Source: Candidatus Levyibacteriota bacterium (GTDB taxonomy: Bacteria > Patescibacteriota > Microgenomatia > Levybacterales > UBA12049). From it: DNA of 6,834 bases. The notes under the pieces were generated by a model. It was not told the DNA's origin. It saw only the letters and a list, made by a program, of their open reading frames with translations, and made no database searches. The DNA lies in the NCBI GenBank assembly GCA_016204425.1, contig JACQKR010000018.1:1-6834 (forward strand). Reading direction: 5' to 3'. Below, one piece after another: positions 1-6,027 of the stretch. A program made the position numbers and the translations under genes. The first letter of the stretch is position 1, and each line of letters starts with the position of its first letter.

Positions 1-31
1 AAATTTGAGATTTGCGATTTGAAATTTGAGA
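1..31. repeat. AT-rich degenerate tandem repeat (aaatttgaga-type)
   Basis: The decamer aaatttgaga occurs at 1-10 and again at 22-31. Between them lie related atttg-type words, so the stretch reads as variants of a roughly 6-7 nt unit. It touches the window edge, so the array may extend further upstream. It lies upstream of the promoter and outside any gene. Its role is unknown. It may be simple slippage-prone low-complexity DNA or a dispersed intergenic repeat of this genome. Confidence 0.5.
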
Positions 32-93
32 TCGACAAAAAGTATACCATATTTTTTAAATGAATACTACACTCATTTTCGCCTCAAAATTTT

Positions 94-122
94 TTGACAA
101 ACCCTGCAAAAACGCATAGACT
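94..122 (+). promoter_or_regulatory. Predicted sigma70-type promoter of the pilN operon
   Basis: A perfect -35 hexamer TTGACA lies at 94-99. It is separated by 17 nt from TAGACT at 117-122, which matches four of six bases of the -10 consensus TATAAT. The DNA around it is AT-rich. Transcription would start near 128-130, leaving a leader of about 47 nt before the pilN start codon. A 10-bp perfect palindrome, ctaaatttag (121-130), overlaps the end of the -10 element and the predicted start point. It could be an operator half-site pair or chance in AT-rich DNA. This is the only strong promoter seen in the window, and all seven genes lie downstream in the same direction. Confidence 0.6.
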
Positions 123-139
123 AAATTTAGGTCTTTCAA

Positions 140-169
140 GACTCCTTATTTTTGTGGAGCTAAGGACTC
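140..169 (+). promoter_or_regulatory. Leader hairpin covering the pilN Shine-Dalgarno
   Basis: In the predicted 5' leader, tcctta at 143-148 is perfectly complementary to taagga at 161-166, with a 12-nt loop. After one mismatch (142/167), two more pairs form (141/168 and 140/169). The right arm contains AAGGA (162-166), the only Shine-Dalgarno-like sequence in front of pilN. The fold would therefore hide the ribosome binding site. A competing short pairing is ctcc (142-145) with ggag (156-159), and a smaller upstream hairpin is gtctt (131-135) with aagac (138-142), which shares bases with the first. This could give temperature- or factor-dependent control. The stem is short and AT-rich, so its stability in vivo is uncertain. 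Confidence 0.3.
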
Positions 170-171
170 AC

Positions 172-183
172 ATGCGATGGTAA
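172..183 (+). other. Three-codon upstream ORF overlapping the pilN start
   Basis: ATG CGA TGG TAA reads Met-Arg-Trp-stop in a different frame from pilN, and its stop codon lies just 3' of the pilN ATG (177-179). The AAGGA at 162-166 is 5 nt from this ATG, a usual spacing, but 10 nt from the pilN ATG, which is on the long side. Ribosomes might therefore start here, stop at 181-183 and re-initiate at 177. This may equally be a chance ATG, since nothing else supports it. Confidence 0.2.
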
Positions 184-719
184 AGAAAAATAACTCCATC
201 AATCTTTTACGTGGACAAGAAAAAGGATTTTTAGACAAATTTCTTGACTGGGCGCTTTCTGCCGGACGTGCAATCCTCATTGTTACGGAAATTATTGCGC
301 TGAGTGCCTTTTTATACCGTTTCTCACTCGACCGGGAACTCGTCGATTTGAACGAAAAGATTAAAAATGAACGTCGTCTTGTCGAACTGCTCAGACCGGA
401 TGAGGAAAAATTCCGCGCACTACAGGCAAGGCTTGCTCTGATAAAAAACCTTGACGCTCGATCAGAGATCCTCCCTCAGGTGTTCGACGATGTCCATACC
501 CTGGCTCGAGACAAAATAACGATTAACAGCATTGTTGTGTCGGAAGAAGCAATAAAAATTGATGCTTCAACAAAATCTGTCCGGTTACTTTCTGCATTTC
601 TCAACGATCTCAAACAGAATCAATACGTCAATTCGGTAAGTCTTGATGTTATTGAGAATCGGACATCGGTTGCAACGTATTACGTCGGTATTACCGTAAC
701 CTTAAAACAGATAATTTAG
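177..719 (+). CDS. pilN: PilN-like type IV pilus inner-membrane platform protein
   Basis: This 180-residue bitopic membrane protein has PilN architecture. A short cytoplasmic N-terminus contains SINLLRG (residues 7-13), resembling the INLLP motif with which PilN binds the actin-like protein PilM. One membrane helix spans about residues 31-49. A charged coiled-coil stretch follows (about 50-95), then a small alpha/beta domain (about 98-180). In the family, PilN pairs with PilO through the coiled coil and ferredoxin-like domains and links the cytoplasmic motor to the periplasmic or outer part of the machine. The length is close to typical PilN. The start at 177 is fixed because the only nearby upstream ATG (172) runs into a stop. 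The gene is first in the operon and has its own promoter. No pilM end is visible in the 176 nt before it. PilN of type IV pili and GspL-type relatives of type II secretion are hard to separate by eye. Confidence 0.75.
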   Translation: MVKKNNSINLLRGQEKGFLDKFLDWALSAGRAILIVTEIIALSAFLYRFSLDRELVDLNEKIKNERRLVELLRPDEEKFRALQARLALIKNLDARSEILPQVFDDVHTLARDKITINSIVVSEEAIKIDASTKSVRLLSAFLNDLKQNQYVNSVSLDVIENRTSVATYYVGITVTLKQII

Positions 720-721
720 CT

Positions 722-1339
722 ATGAAAGTAAACAAAGAACTGCTCCAACACGTCTCGAAAAAAACGTTTTTTGAATATATTAATATGTTTCCTGTTCTCA
801 AGCAGGAAAAAACAAAAAAGTACACGACGCTTATCTTAACCTTCATAACGTTATCAATTTTTGCAATGTTCGCAATAGGCCCAACGCTTTCAACAATCAC
901 CGTCCTTGAAAAACAAGTACAAGACGCACGTGCTGTTGAGACAGCAATTCGAAAGAAACGGATTGATCTCACAACGCTTCAAAACAAGTACAATGCCTTG
1001 GGTACTGATTTGCAACTTATCGCAGATGCGCTTCCGCAAGACGCTCAATCGCCACATGTGCTCGGCCAGATAGAAACAATTGGACGGTCTTCCGTATCAC
1101 TTGATGTACTGTCATCTTCCCAAGCACAAATTGCAGGAATCGGAGTCATCGAAACGACGATAAACTTTAACATGAACGGCAGCGGGTCTCATGAGCAAAT
1201 AAGCAACCTTCTCCACAATCTCACAACCTTTGACAGAATAATAACGATTGATTCAATATCCCTGAGCAAAGACACGGCAAATGAATCAACGCAAGGTGAA
1301 ACATTTTCACTGCATGGAAAAGGATACTTTAGTCCGTAA
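722..1339 (+). CDS. pilO: PilO-like type IV pilus inner-membrane platform protein
   Basis: This is a 205-residue bitopic protein. About 34 N-terminal residues precede one membrane helix (about 35-54). A coiled coil follows (about 58-103), then a C-terminal ferredoxin-like domain (about 110-205). The stretch LPQDAQSPHVLGQIETIG (residues 104-121), followed by SLDVLS, is the pattern seen at the start of the PilO globular domain, where LP precedes a helix and then a strand. PilO dimerises with PilN and is part of the alignment subcomplex of the pilus machine. The N-terminal tail is longer than in many PilO proteins. The start lies 2 nt after the pilN stop with no clear Shine-Dalgarno, so translation is probably coupled to pilN. 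Position directly after pilN strongly supports the call, although sequence divergence is high. Confidence 0.75.
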   Translation: MKVNKELLQHVSKKTFFEYINMFPVLKQEKTKKYTTLILTFITLSIFAMFAIGPTLSTITVLEKQVQDARAVETAIRKKRIDLTTLQNKYNALGTDLQLIADALPQDAQSPHVLGQIETIGRSSVSLDVLSSSQAQIAGIGVIETTINFNMNGSGSHEQISNLLHNLTTFDRIITIDSISLSKDTANESTQGETFSLHGKGYFSP

Positions 1340-1341
1340 AT

Positions 1342-1668
1342 ATGAAACAAAAAAATTTACTCTTTCTTGCAATTTCAGTATTTATTGTTATAGTCTTTTG
1401 GATTGTGGCAGACCTCTATAATAAAGCAGCAACCTCGACAATAGGCGATGTGCTGAGTATTCAGATACAGCCAATTACGCCGGATTTTGACAGTGTCATA
1501 CTTGAGAGGCTTCGAAAAAGAACAAAAGTCATACCGGTAAAACCAGCCCCAATCTCTCCCACACCATCGGAAGCAAGTGAAGCTGCGGTTCTTGAAGAGC
1601 CGGTACTTACTCCGGAACCCGAGCTTGATGATGCGGGAACGGCATCAGTTGGAGGAGAAAACATATGA
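1342..1668 (+). CDS. Small single-pass membrane protein with proline-rich tail
   Basis: This 108-residue protein is of no recognised family. It has a short basic N-terminus (MKQK), one membrane helix (about 6-23), a compact segment of about 40 residues containing PITPDFDSVILERLRKR (44-60), and then a disordered Pro/Glu/Ala-rich tail (about 66-108) with acidic patches. The predicted orientation puts the tail outside the cytoplasm. It begins 2 nt after pilO and overlaps the next gene by ATGA. This is the place of pilP in pilMNOPQ operons. PilP also has a flexible proline-rich part, but the lipobox and beta-domain of PilP are absent here. A role as an accessory subunit that contacts PilN/PilO is plausible from position and topology alone. 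Confidence 0.8.
   Translation: MKQKNLLFLAISVFIVIVFWIVADLYNKAATSTIGDVLSIQIQPITPDFDSVILERLRKRTKVIPVKPAPISPTPSEASEAAVLEEPVLTPEPELDDAGTASVGGENI
1651..1657 (+). promoter_or_regulatory. Strong Shine-Dalgarno for the surface protein gene
   Basis: GGAGGAG lies 7 nt before the ATG at 1665 and within the 3' end of the preceding gene. It is the best ribosome binding site in the window. Most other genes in the operon have weak or no such site and probably rely on coupling. This site confirms the start at 1665 and suggests that the surface protein is translated more strongly than its neighbours. Confidence 0.7.
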
Positions 1669-3092
1669 GAAGATCTCTTTGGAATCAACGGATGCCGACA
1701 GTGTTTGGCTTACTACTCCTGATTGCCGGAATTTTGGCAACCTCATATCTCGTTCGAGTCGGATTCAATATTTTCGGGTTTGCTGCTCCTTCTGAAGATC
1801 CGGAAAATATCCGTATTGCCAATATTTCCGATACCTCATTTAGCGTGTCATATGAAACCGCAGGAGAGGTAGTTGGAACACTTTCCTATGGAAAAGATCA
1901 GACGCTTGGAAAAATTTCACTCGATGATAGAGATCAAAAATCAGGCATTCCCGAAAAATATCACGCGCATCATTTTACGATACGAAACCTTCAGCCGAAT
2001 AGTACATACTATTTTACTATTATCTCAGGTGACTCGACGTTTATGGATAACAATGAACCGTTTCATATCGTAACTGGTAAACAAATTGCTGAAAAACCTT
2101 CACAGCAAACACCAATTATCGGAAAAGTGATTACCGAAGAAGGGACAAACGTGACAGACGCATTACTCTATCTGAATGGGCCCGGGAGTCAGACATATTC
2201 ATCGCTTATTGAAAAAGACGGCACCTACATTATTCCTATTAACGCATTGCGATCGGAAAATCTTGCCGCATATGTTTCATTTCCATCTGATGCAATCCTC
2301 TCTCTTTTAATCACAGGATTACAAAAAACCTCAACGGTGAAACTGCGACTTGATCAAACAAATCCTGTTCCACTTTTAACACTTGGCAATACCTATGACT
2401 TTACCCTTACTACTGAACCGCTGACAAACCAACCTGAAGATGTGGATGCATCCGAATCTGCCTCTACGCCTTCTGGCAGCTTTCCTTCCTCTCCGGCAAC
2501 AGTCGATAGGGAAAATACACCACAGATCATTTCTCCAGAACGTGGAGAAGCCTTCAGTGATCAACAACCCTCTTTTGAAGGAAGCGGCCTTCCAAATGAA
2601 ATAGTTGAGATCACTATCGAGTCTGAAAATCCTATCAAAACAAGTGTTCAGACAGATACAAAAGGAGCATGGTCATACCGCCCTGACACGCCACTTGCCC
2701 CGGGAGAGCACACTATTACGATAAAAACAAAAAACAGTAACGGATTAGTACAGACGCTGAAGCGTACTTTTATCGTCAAAGCAGAAGGAAGCCAGTTTGT
2801 CGAACCGTCAGTTTCCCCCTCGCAAGCGACACCGACTCCCACGAAATCTGCCCAGGCGCCTTCTCCAACACGGTCGCCGACACCATCCCCAACTCTTGCC
2901 ACAACGACGTCTCCGGCACCGACTGACGTACCAACGGAAACGCCGACACCGACTGAGACGACGACAACACCCGCTCCAACCCTACCACCAACAGGCAACT
3001 CAACAACTATTATTACTGCCATTGCAGGCACGGTAGCTGTCGGTATCGGTATTATGCTCTTTATCCTCACTCGCGGGAGCACAGCTCTATGA
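1665..3092 (+). CDS. Multidomain surface protein (Fn3-like, CarboxypepD_reg-like, Ig-like) with LPPTG anchor
   Basis: This 475-residue exported protein has an N-terminal hydrophobic helix (about 11-33) that acts as signal peptide or signal anchor. Next is a fibronectin-III/purple-acid-phosphatase-N-like domain (about 46-137), with DTSFSVSYET at 56-65 and LQPNSTYYFTIISGD at 109-123. A carboxypeptidase-regulatory-like beta domain follows (about 150-230: GKVITEEG, DALLYL, KDGTYIIP). After a Ser/Pro/Glu-rich linker comes a bacterial Ig-like domain (about 286-371: SPERGEAF, KGAWSYRP, LAPGEHTITIKT). The C-terminal part is a Pro/Thr/Ser stalk (about 380-439), LPPTG (440-444), a hydrophobic helix (about 448-468) and a short tail with one arginine. 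No catalytic residues are visible, so a structural or adhesive role is likely. The gene overlaps both neighbours by ATGA. Its place right after the pilus genes suggests a pilus-associated or wall-displayed protein. The exact partner is unknown. Confidence 0.8.
   Translation: MRRSLWNQRMPTVFGLLLLIAGILATSYLVRVGFNIFGFAAPSEDPENIRIANISDTSFSVSYETAGEVVGTLSYGKDQTLGKISLDDRDQKSGIPEKYHAHHFTIRNLQPNSTYYFTIISGDSTFMDNNEPFHIVTGKQIAEKPSQQTPIIGKVITEEGTNVTDALLYLNGPGSQTYSSLIEKDGTYIIPINALRSENLAAYVSFPSDAILSLLITGLQKTSTVKLRLDQTNPVPLLTLGNTYDFTLTTEPLTNQPEDVDASESASTPSGSFPSSPATVDRENTPQIISPERGEAFSDQQPSFEGSGLPNEIVEITIESENPIKTSVQTDTKGAWSYRPDTPLAPGEHTITIKTKNSNGLVQTLKRTFIVKAEGSQFVEPSVSPSQATPTPTKSAQAPSPTRSPTPSPTLATTTSPAPTDVPTETPTPTETTTTPAPTLPPTGNSTTIITAIAGTVAVGIGIMLFILTRGSTAL
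2802..2981 (+). repeat. Pro/Thr/Ser-rich stalk with short internal DNA repeats
   Basis: This part of the surface protein gene encodes about 60 residues made almost only of Pro, Thr, Ser and Ala. The octamer caccgact recurs at 2830-2837, 2917-2924 and 2947-2954, all in the same reading frame, and related ccgacacc and ccaac words fill the gaps. The strand is rich in C and A, and this opens long meaningless frames on the other strand. Such stalks hold domains away from the cell surface and are frequent sites of O-linked sugars. The length may vary between strains by slippage. Confidence 0.6.
2982..3089 (+). other. LPPTG cell-wall sorting-type signal
   Basis: The last 36 residues of the surface protein are LPPTG (2982-2996), a short polar spacer, about 21 hydrophobic residues and a tail TRGSTAL. 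This is the tripartite layout of a sortase substrate: LPxTG, membrane helix, short tail. Sortase cuts between Thr and Gly and joins the protein to an amino group on the wall or a pilin. The tail has one basic residue, fewer than usual in Firmicutes substrates, and no sortase gene lies in this window, so it could also simply be a membrane anchor. Confidence 0.6.
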
Positions 3093-4372
3093 AAATAGGG
3101 ATTATCGGCGCAGGCTTTACCGGACTTTCAGCAGGCTACAATCTTGTCAAAGATGGACACCAAGTTACTATCTTTGAAAAAGACCCTCATCCCGGTGGAC
3201 TTGCTATCGGATATCAAGAAAAGGGTTGGGAATGGTCATTGGAGAAGCATTACCACCATTGGTTTACAAATGACGAAAGTGTTCTAAGGCTCGCAAAAGA
3301 CATCTCATATGACGTTCTCATTAAGCGCCCCAGGACATCAGCATATGTCAACGGGACCATTTATCAACTTGATTCTCCACTCCATGTCCTTTCCTTTCCC
3401 GAATTACCACTTTTTGACCGGCTTCGTATGAGCGCAGTGCTTGCGAGCCTTCGCTACAACCCGTATTGGCAGCCTCTTGAGCGGATAAACGCAAGCACAT
3501 TTCTCCCAAAAGTCATGGGGGAAAAAGCATATCAAATGATTTGGGAACCTTTACTCGTCAATAAATTCGGCAGCTACGCAGGATCTGTGTCACTGGCCTG
3601 GTTCTGGGCACGGATTAAAAAGCGCACCGCGTCCCTCGCCTATCCAAAAAAAGGGTTTCTCCCGTTTGCACAAGCGGTAGTCGCGGCAATAGAAAAACAG
3701 GGAGGAAAAATACATTTCTCATCAGAAATTAACGAATTGAAAGATACAGCACAGGTACATCTTGTTGTAAAACATGGAAAAGAATCTACTTCCTATACGT
3801 TTGACCGCGTCATTGTCACAACGCCTTCATTTCTCTTCCTGAAATTCGCTCTACAACTTCCTGAATCATATAAAGCAAAGCTAGCAAAACTAAAAGGTCT
3901 TGGCGCAATCAACATCGTCCTTCGGTTAAAAAATGATTTCTTTTCAGATAATACCTATTGGCTGAGTATATGCGATAAAAATTCACCAATCATGGCGATT
4001 GTGGAACATACGCACTTTATGGACAAAAAATACTATAACAATGAACATCTCGTATATCTTGGCAATTATCTCCCACACACGCACCGGTATTTCACGCTGA
4101 ATAAAACTGAACTGCTGAAAGAATATGACCAGTATCTTCGCAAAATCAATCCTTCCTATGAAAAATCACTTATTGGATTTGAAATGTTCCAAGCGCCTTT
4201 TGCGCAACCCGTTATTCCGGTCAATTACTCAAAAATGCTACCGCCGTTTGAGACACCGCTTGCGCATGTATTTCTGGCAAATATTGAGCAGGTGTATCCG
4301 TGGGACCGCGGAACAAATTATGCAGTAGAACTTGGAGAATCGATTGCGCGCATCATTACGAAACAATCATAA
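3089..4372 (+). CDS. FAD-dependent oxidoreductase, amine oxidase/protoporphyrinogen-oxidase-like superfamily
   Basis: This is a 427-residue soluble flavoprotein. The N-terminal Rossmann motif is GAGFTG (G7-x-G9-x-x-G12), with the acidic residue E30 at the end of the second strand to hold the FAD ribose and GG at 36-37. A typical C-terminal FAD-binding motif is seen at 403-419 (YPWDRGTNYAVELGES). The middle part, including EKHYHHWFT (52-60), resembles uncharacterised relatives of HemY-type oxidases, phytoene/squalene desaturase-like enzymes and UDP-galactopyranose mutases found in sugar or lipid-glycan gene clusters. The true substrate cannot be read from sequence. The gene overlaps the surface protein gene by ATGA, with GGGAG (3075-3079) 9 nt ahead of the start, and is followed 2 nt later by a GT39 gene. 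A role in modifying a nucleotide sugar or a polyprenyl carrier for the downstream transferases is an inference. No transmembrane segment is evident. Confidence 0.8.
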   Translation: MKIGIIGAGFTGLSAGYNLVKDGHQVTIFEKDPHPGGLAIGYQEKGWEWSLEKHYHHWFTNDESVLRLAKDISYDVLIKRPRTSAYVNGTIYQLDSPLHVLSFPELPLFDRLRMSAVLASLRYNPYWQPLERINASTFLPKVMGEKAYQMIWEPLLVNKFGSYAGSVSLAWFWARIKKRTASLAYPKKGFLPFAQAVVAAIEKQGGKIHFSSEINELKDTAQVHLVVKHGKESTSYTFDRVIVTTPSFLFLKFALQLPESYKAKLAKLKGLGAINIVLRLKNDFFSDNTYWLSICDKNSPIMAIVEHTHFMDKKYYNNEHLVYLGNYLPHTHRYFTLNKTELLKEYDQYLRKINPSYEKSLIGFEMFQAPFAQPVIPVNYSKMLPPFETPLAHVFLANIEQVYPWDRGTNYAVELGESIARIITKQS

Positions 4373-4374
4373 CC

Positions 4375-6027
4375 ATGCGAAAAACTCATGTACTCTTACT
4401 GATGCTTCTTTGTATTGGTGCTTTTTTCCGCCTCTACAATCTTAACTGGGGTGCTCCGTTTTATTTCCATCCCGACGAACGGAATATTGCGTCTTCTGTT
4501 TCTCAACTTCGCTTTCCTGACAATATGCATCCCCACTTCTTCGCGTATGGTTCACTGCCAATTTACACCATCTTTTTTACCGGATACCTCTACAATCTTT
4601 TTACCGGGTGTATTACAACGCATGTATGCACTGTTTCGTTTGAACAAGCGATTCTTATCAGCCGGATCTATTCCTCCATATTCTCCATCTTGCTTATCCC
4701 TTTACTGTTTTTCTTAGGCCAGAAATTGCATAGTCGAAATGCTGGGATTATTGCAGCACTACTGACGACAACGAGCGTTGGCCTCATCCAATATGCCCAT
4801 TTTGGTACATTCGAGCTGTGGTTAACATTCTTCAGCGTCTGTCTTTTTCTGCTTTGTCTTAAAGTTCTTCATGATAAAACATACAAGGCGGTATTTTTCG
4901 TCTCTGTCCTGTGCGGCCTGCTTATCGCGACAAAAATATCAAGCCTGACACTTGTTCCACTGCTTTTTATCACCTACTTTTTCGCATTCTTTCAAAAAAC
5001 AACCCATACCGCAACAGTGCTTCGAAATGGAATACGAATTATCCTTGCATGCTTCATTGGATTTATCGTTTGCGTACTCATATACGTTGTGACAAATCCG
5101 TATGTCTTTATCGACACACAAGCATTTTTAGGAAGTATCAAATATGAATCCGACGTTGCGCTTGGAATACTGCCGGTATTTTATACGGGGGAGTTTTATG
5201 GCTCGATTCCCGGAGTGTTTCAAATGCTTCGCGTCTACCCATTCCTCATCTCCCCGCTTTTCACCATGTTTTTTATTCCATCATTTCTCTATGTCGTCAT
5301 ACAAACTGTTCGGAGAAAAGATACATCATGGCTCCTTCTTGTTGGATTTTTTGTATTCCTCTTCCTGTCGCAAGCATTTCTTTTCGTCAAGTGGACGCGC
5401 TACGTGGTCCCAACACTGCCATTTGTCTACCTCATCCTTGCAGTAGCACTCAGCGATAGTATTGCCCACAAAAAATCGGCTTTGGAAAAACGAAGTAAAA
5501 ATATATTTTATGGCGTGTTCGCAATACTCACAATCATCTGTTTCCTTTTCCTGATGCCATATTTTATAACTGCGCTGGTAAAAGAAGATACACGGTTGAT
5601 AGCAAAACAATATGCAACGCTAGCAATTCCCCATGACGCTCTGATACTCAGCGAGGTGTATGATCTTGGTATTACCCCATTTAATGATACGTTTACCCAT
5701 ATTGACCTCTTTAATTTTTACGATCTTGACCAATACTCTCCAGATTACAATCTGGAAACACTCAAAATAGCACTCGCAGAACACACATATATTATTTTGC
5801 CAAGCCAACGGATTATGAAAACAAGGCTGCAAAATACAAAGCAGTTTCCAAAGGGAAACGCATTTTACGAAGCGTTATTTGAAGGAAAACTTGGTTTCCA
5901 AAAAATTTACGAAACCTCCTGCGACAATCTTTGTAAAATAGCGTATATGGGTGATCCTGTTTTTTCGTATGAACAAACAGTCAATGTTTTTGATCATCCG
6001 ACAGTCTATATTTTTAAAAAACAATGA
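4375..6027 (+). CDS. GT39-like (GT-C fold) membrane glycosyltransferase
   Basis: This 550-residue polytopic protein has about 11-12 membrane helices (first about 4-22, last about 377-400) and a C-terminal extracytoplasmic domain (about 402-550). FHPDER (31-36) lies in the first outer loop, where GT-C enzymes of the ArnT/PMT type carry their essential acidic residues. AHFGTFELWLT (141-151) and LIATKISSL (183-191) also match family patterns, as does KWTRYVVPTLPF (339-350). The C-terminus DHPTVYIFKK is typical of this subgroup. The family moves a sugar from a polyprenyl-phosphate donor to a protein or lipid acceptor outside the membrane. The start is set at 4375, 2 nt after the FAD gene stop. 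The frame stays open back to an ATG at 4300, but that would place 25 hydrophilic residues, encoded inside the previous gene, before the first helix. Two Cys pairs (79/85 and 516/520) are predicted to face outward. Sugar and acceptor are unknown. Confidence 0.85.
   Translation: MRKTHVLLLMLLCIGAFFRLYNLNWGAPFYFHPDERNIASSVSQLRFPDNMHPHFFAYGSLPIYTIFFTGYLYNLFTGCITTHVCTVSFEQAILISRIYSSIFSILLIPLLFFLGQKLHSRNAGIIAALLTTTSVGLIQYAHFGTFELWLTFFSVCLFLLCLKVLHDKTYKAVFFVSVLCGLLIATKISSLTLVPLLFITYFFAFFQKTTHTATVLRNGIRIILACFIGFIVCVLIYVVTNPYVFIDTQAFLGSIKYESDVALGILPVFYTGEFYGSIPGVFQMLRVYPFLISPLFTMFFIPSFLYVVIQTVRRKDTSWLLLVGFFVFLFLSQAFLFVKWTRYVVPTLPFVYLILAVALSDSIAHKKSALEKRSKNIFYGVFAILTIICFLFLMPYFITALVKEDTRLIAKQYATLAIPHDALILSEVYDLGITPFNDTFTHIDLFNFYDLDQYSPDYNLETLKIALAEHTYIILPSQRIMKTRLQNTKQFPKGNAFYEALFEGKLGFQKIYETSCDNLCKIAYMGDPVFSYEQTVNVFDHPTVYIFKKQ

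Noticed and set aside
19..48. Second promoter candidate: TTGAAA (19-24), 18 nt, TATACC (43-48)
   Set aside because: The -10 match is only four of six, with both last positions wrong, and the -35 lies inside the low-complexity repeat. The 94-122 promoter is better placed and has a perfect -35.
691..972. 93-codon minus-strand frame across the pilN/pilO junction
   Set aside because: It overlaps two well-supported genes, has no ribosome site and shows no recognisable protein features.
2648..3082. 144-codon open frame on the minus strand, valine/glycine-rich
   Set aside because: It lies opposite the Pro/Thr-rich part of the surface protein. ACC/ACG/CCN codons read backwards as GGT/CGT/NGG, which avoids stops. 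There is no ribosome site and its composition is unnaturally repetitive.
4300..4374. Upstream ATG in frame with the first GT39 gene
   Set aside because: The added 25 residues are hydrophilic, are encoded inside the conserved C-terminal FAD motif of the previous gene, and would displace the normal N-terminal first helix. ATG 4375 gives the expected start.
6001..6023. Possible terminator at the end of the first GT39 gene (run of T and A residues)
   Set aside because: There is no GC-rich hairpin before the T/A run, and the next gene starts by overlap at 6024, so termination here would make no sense.
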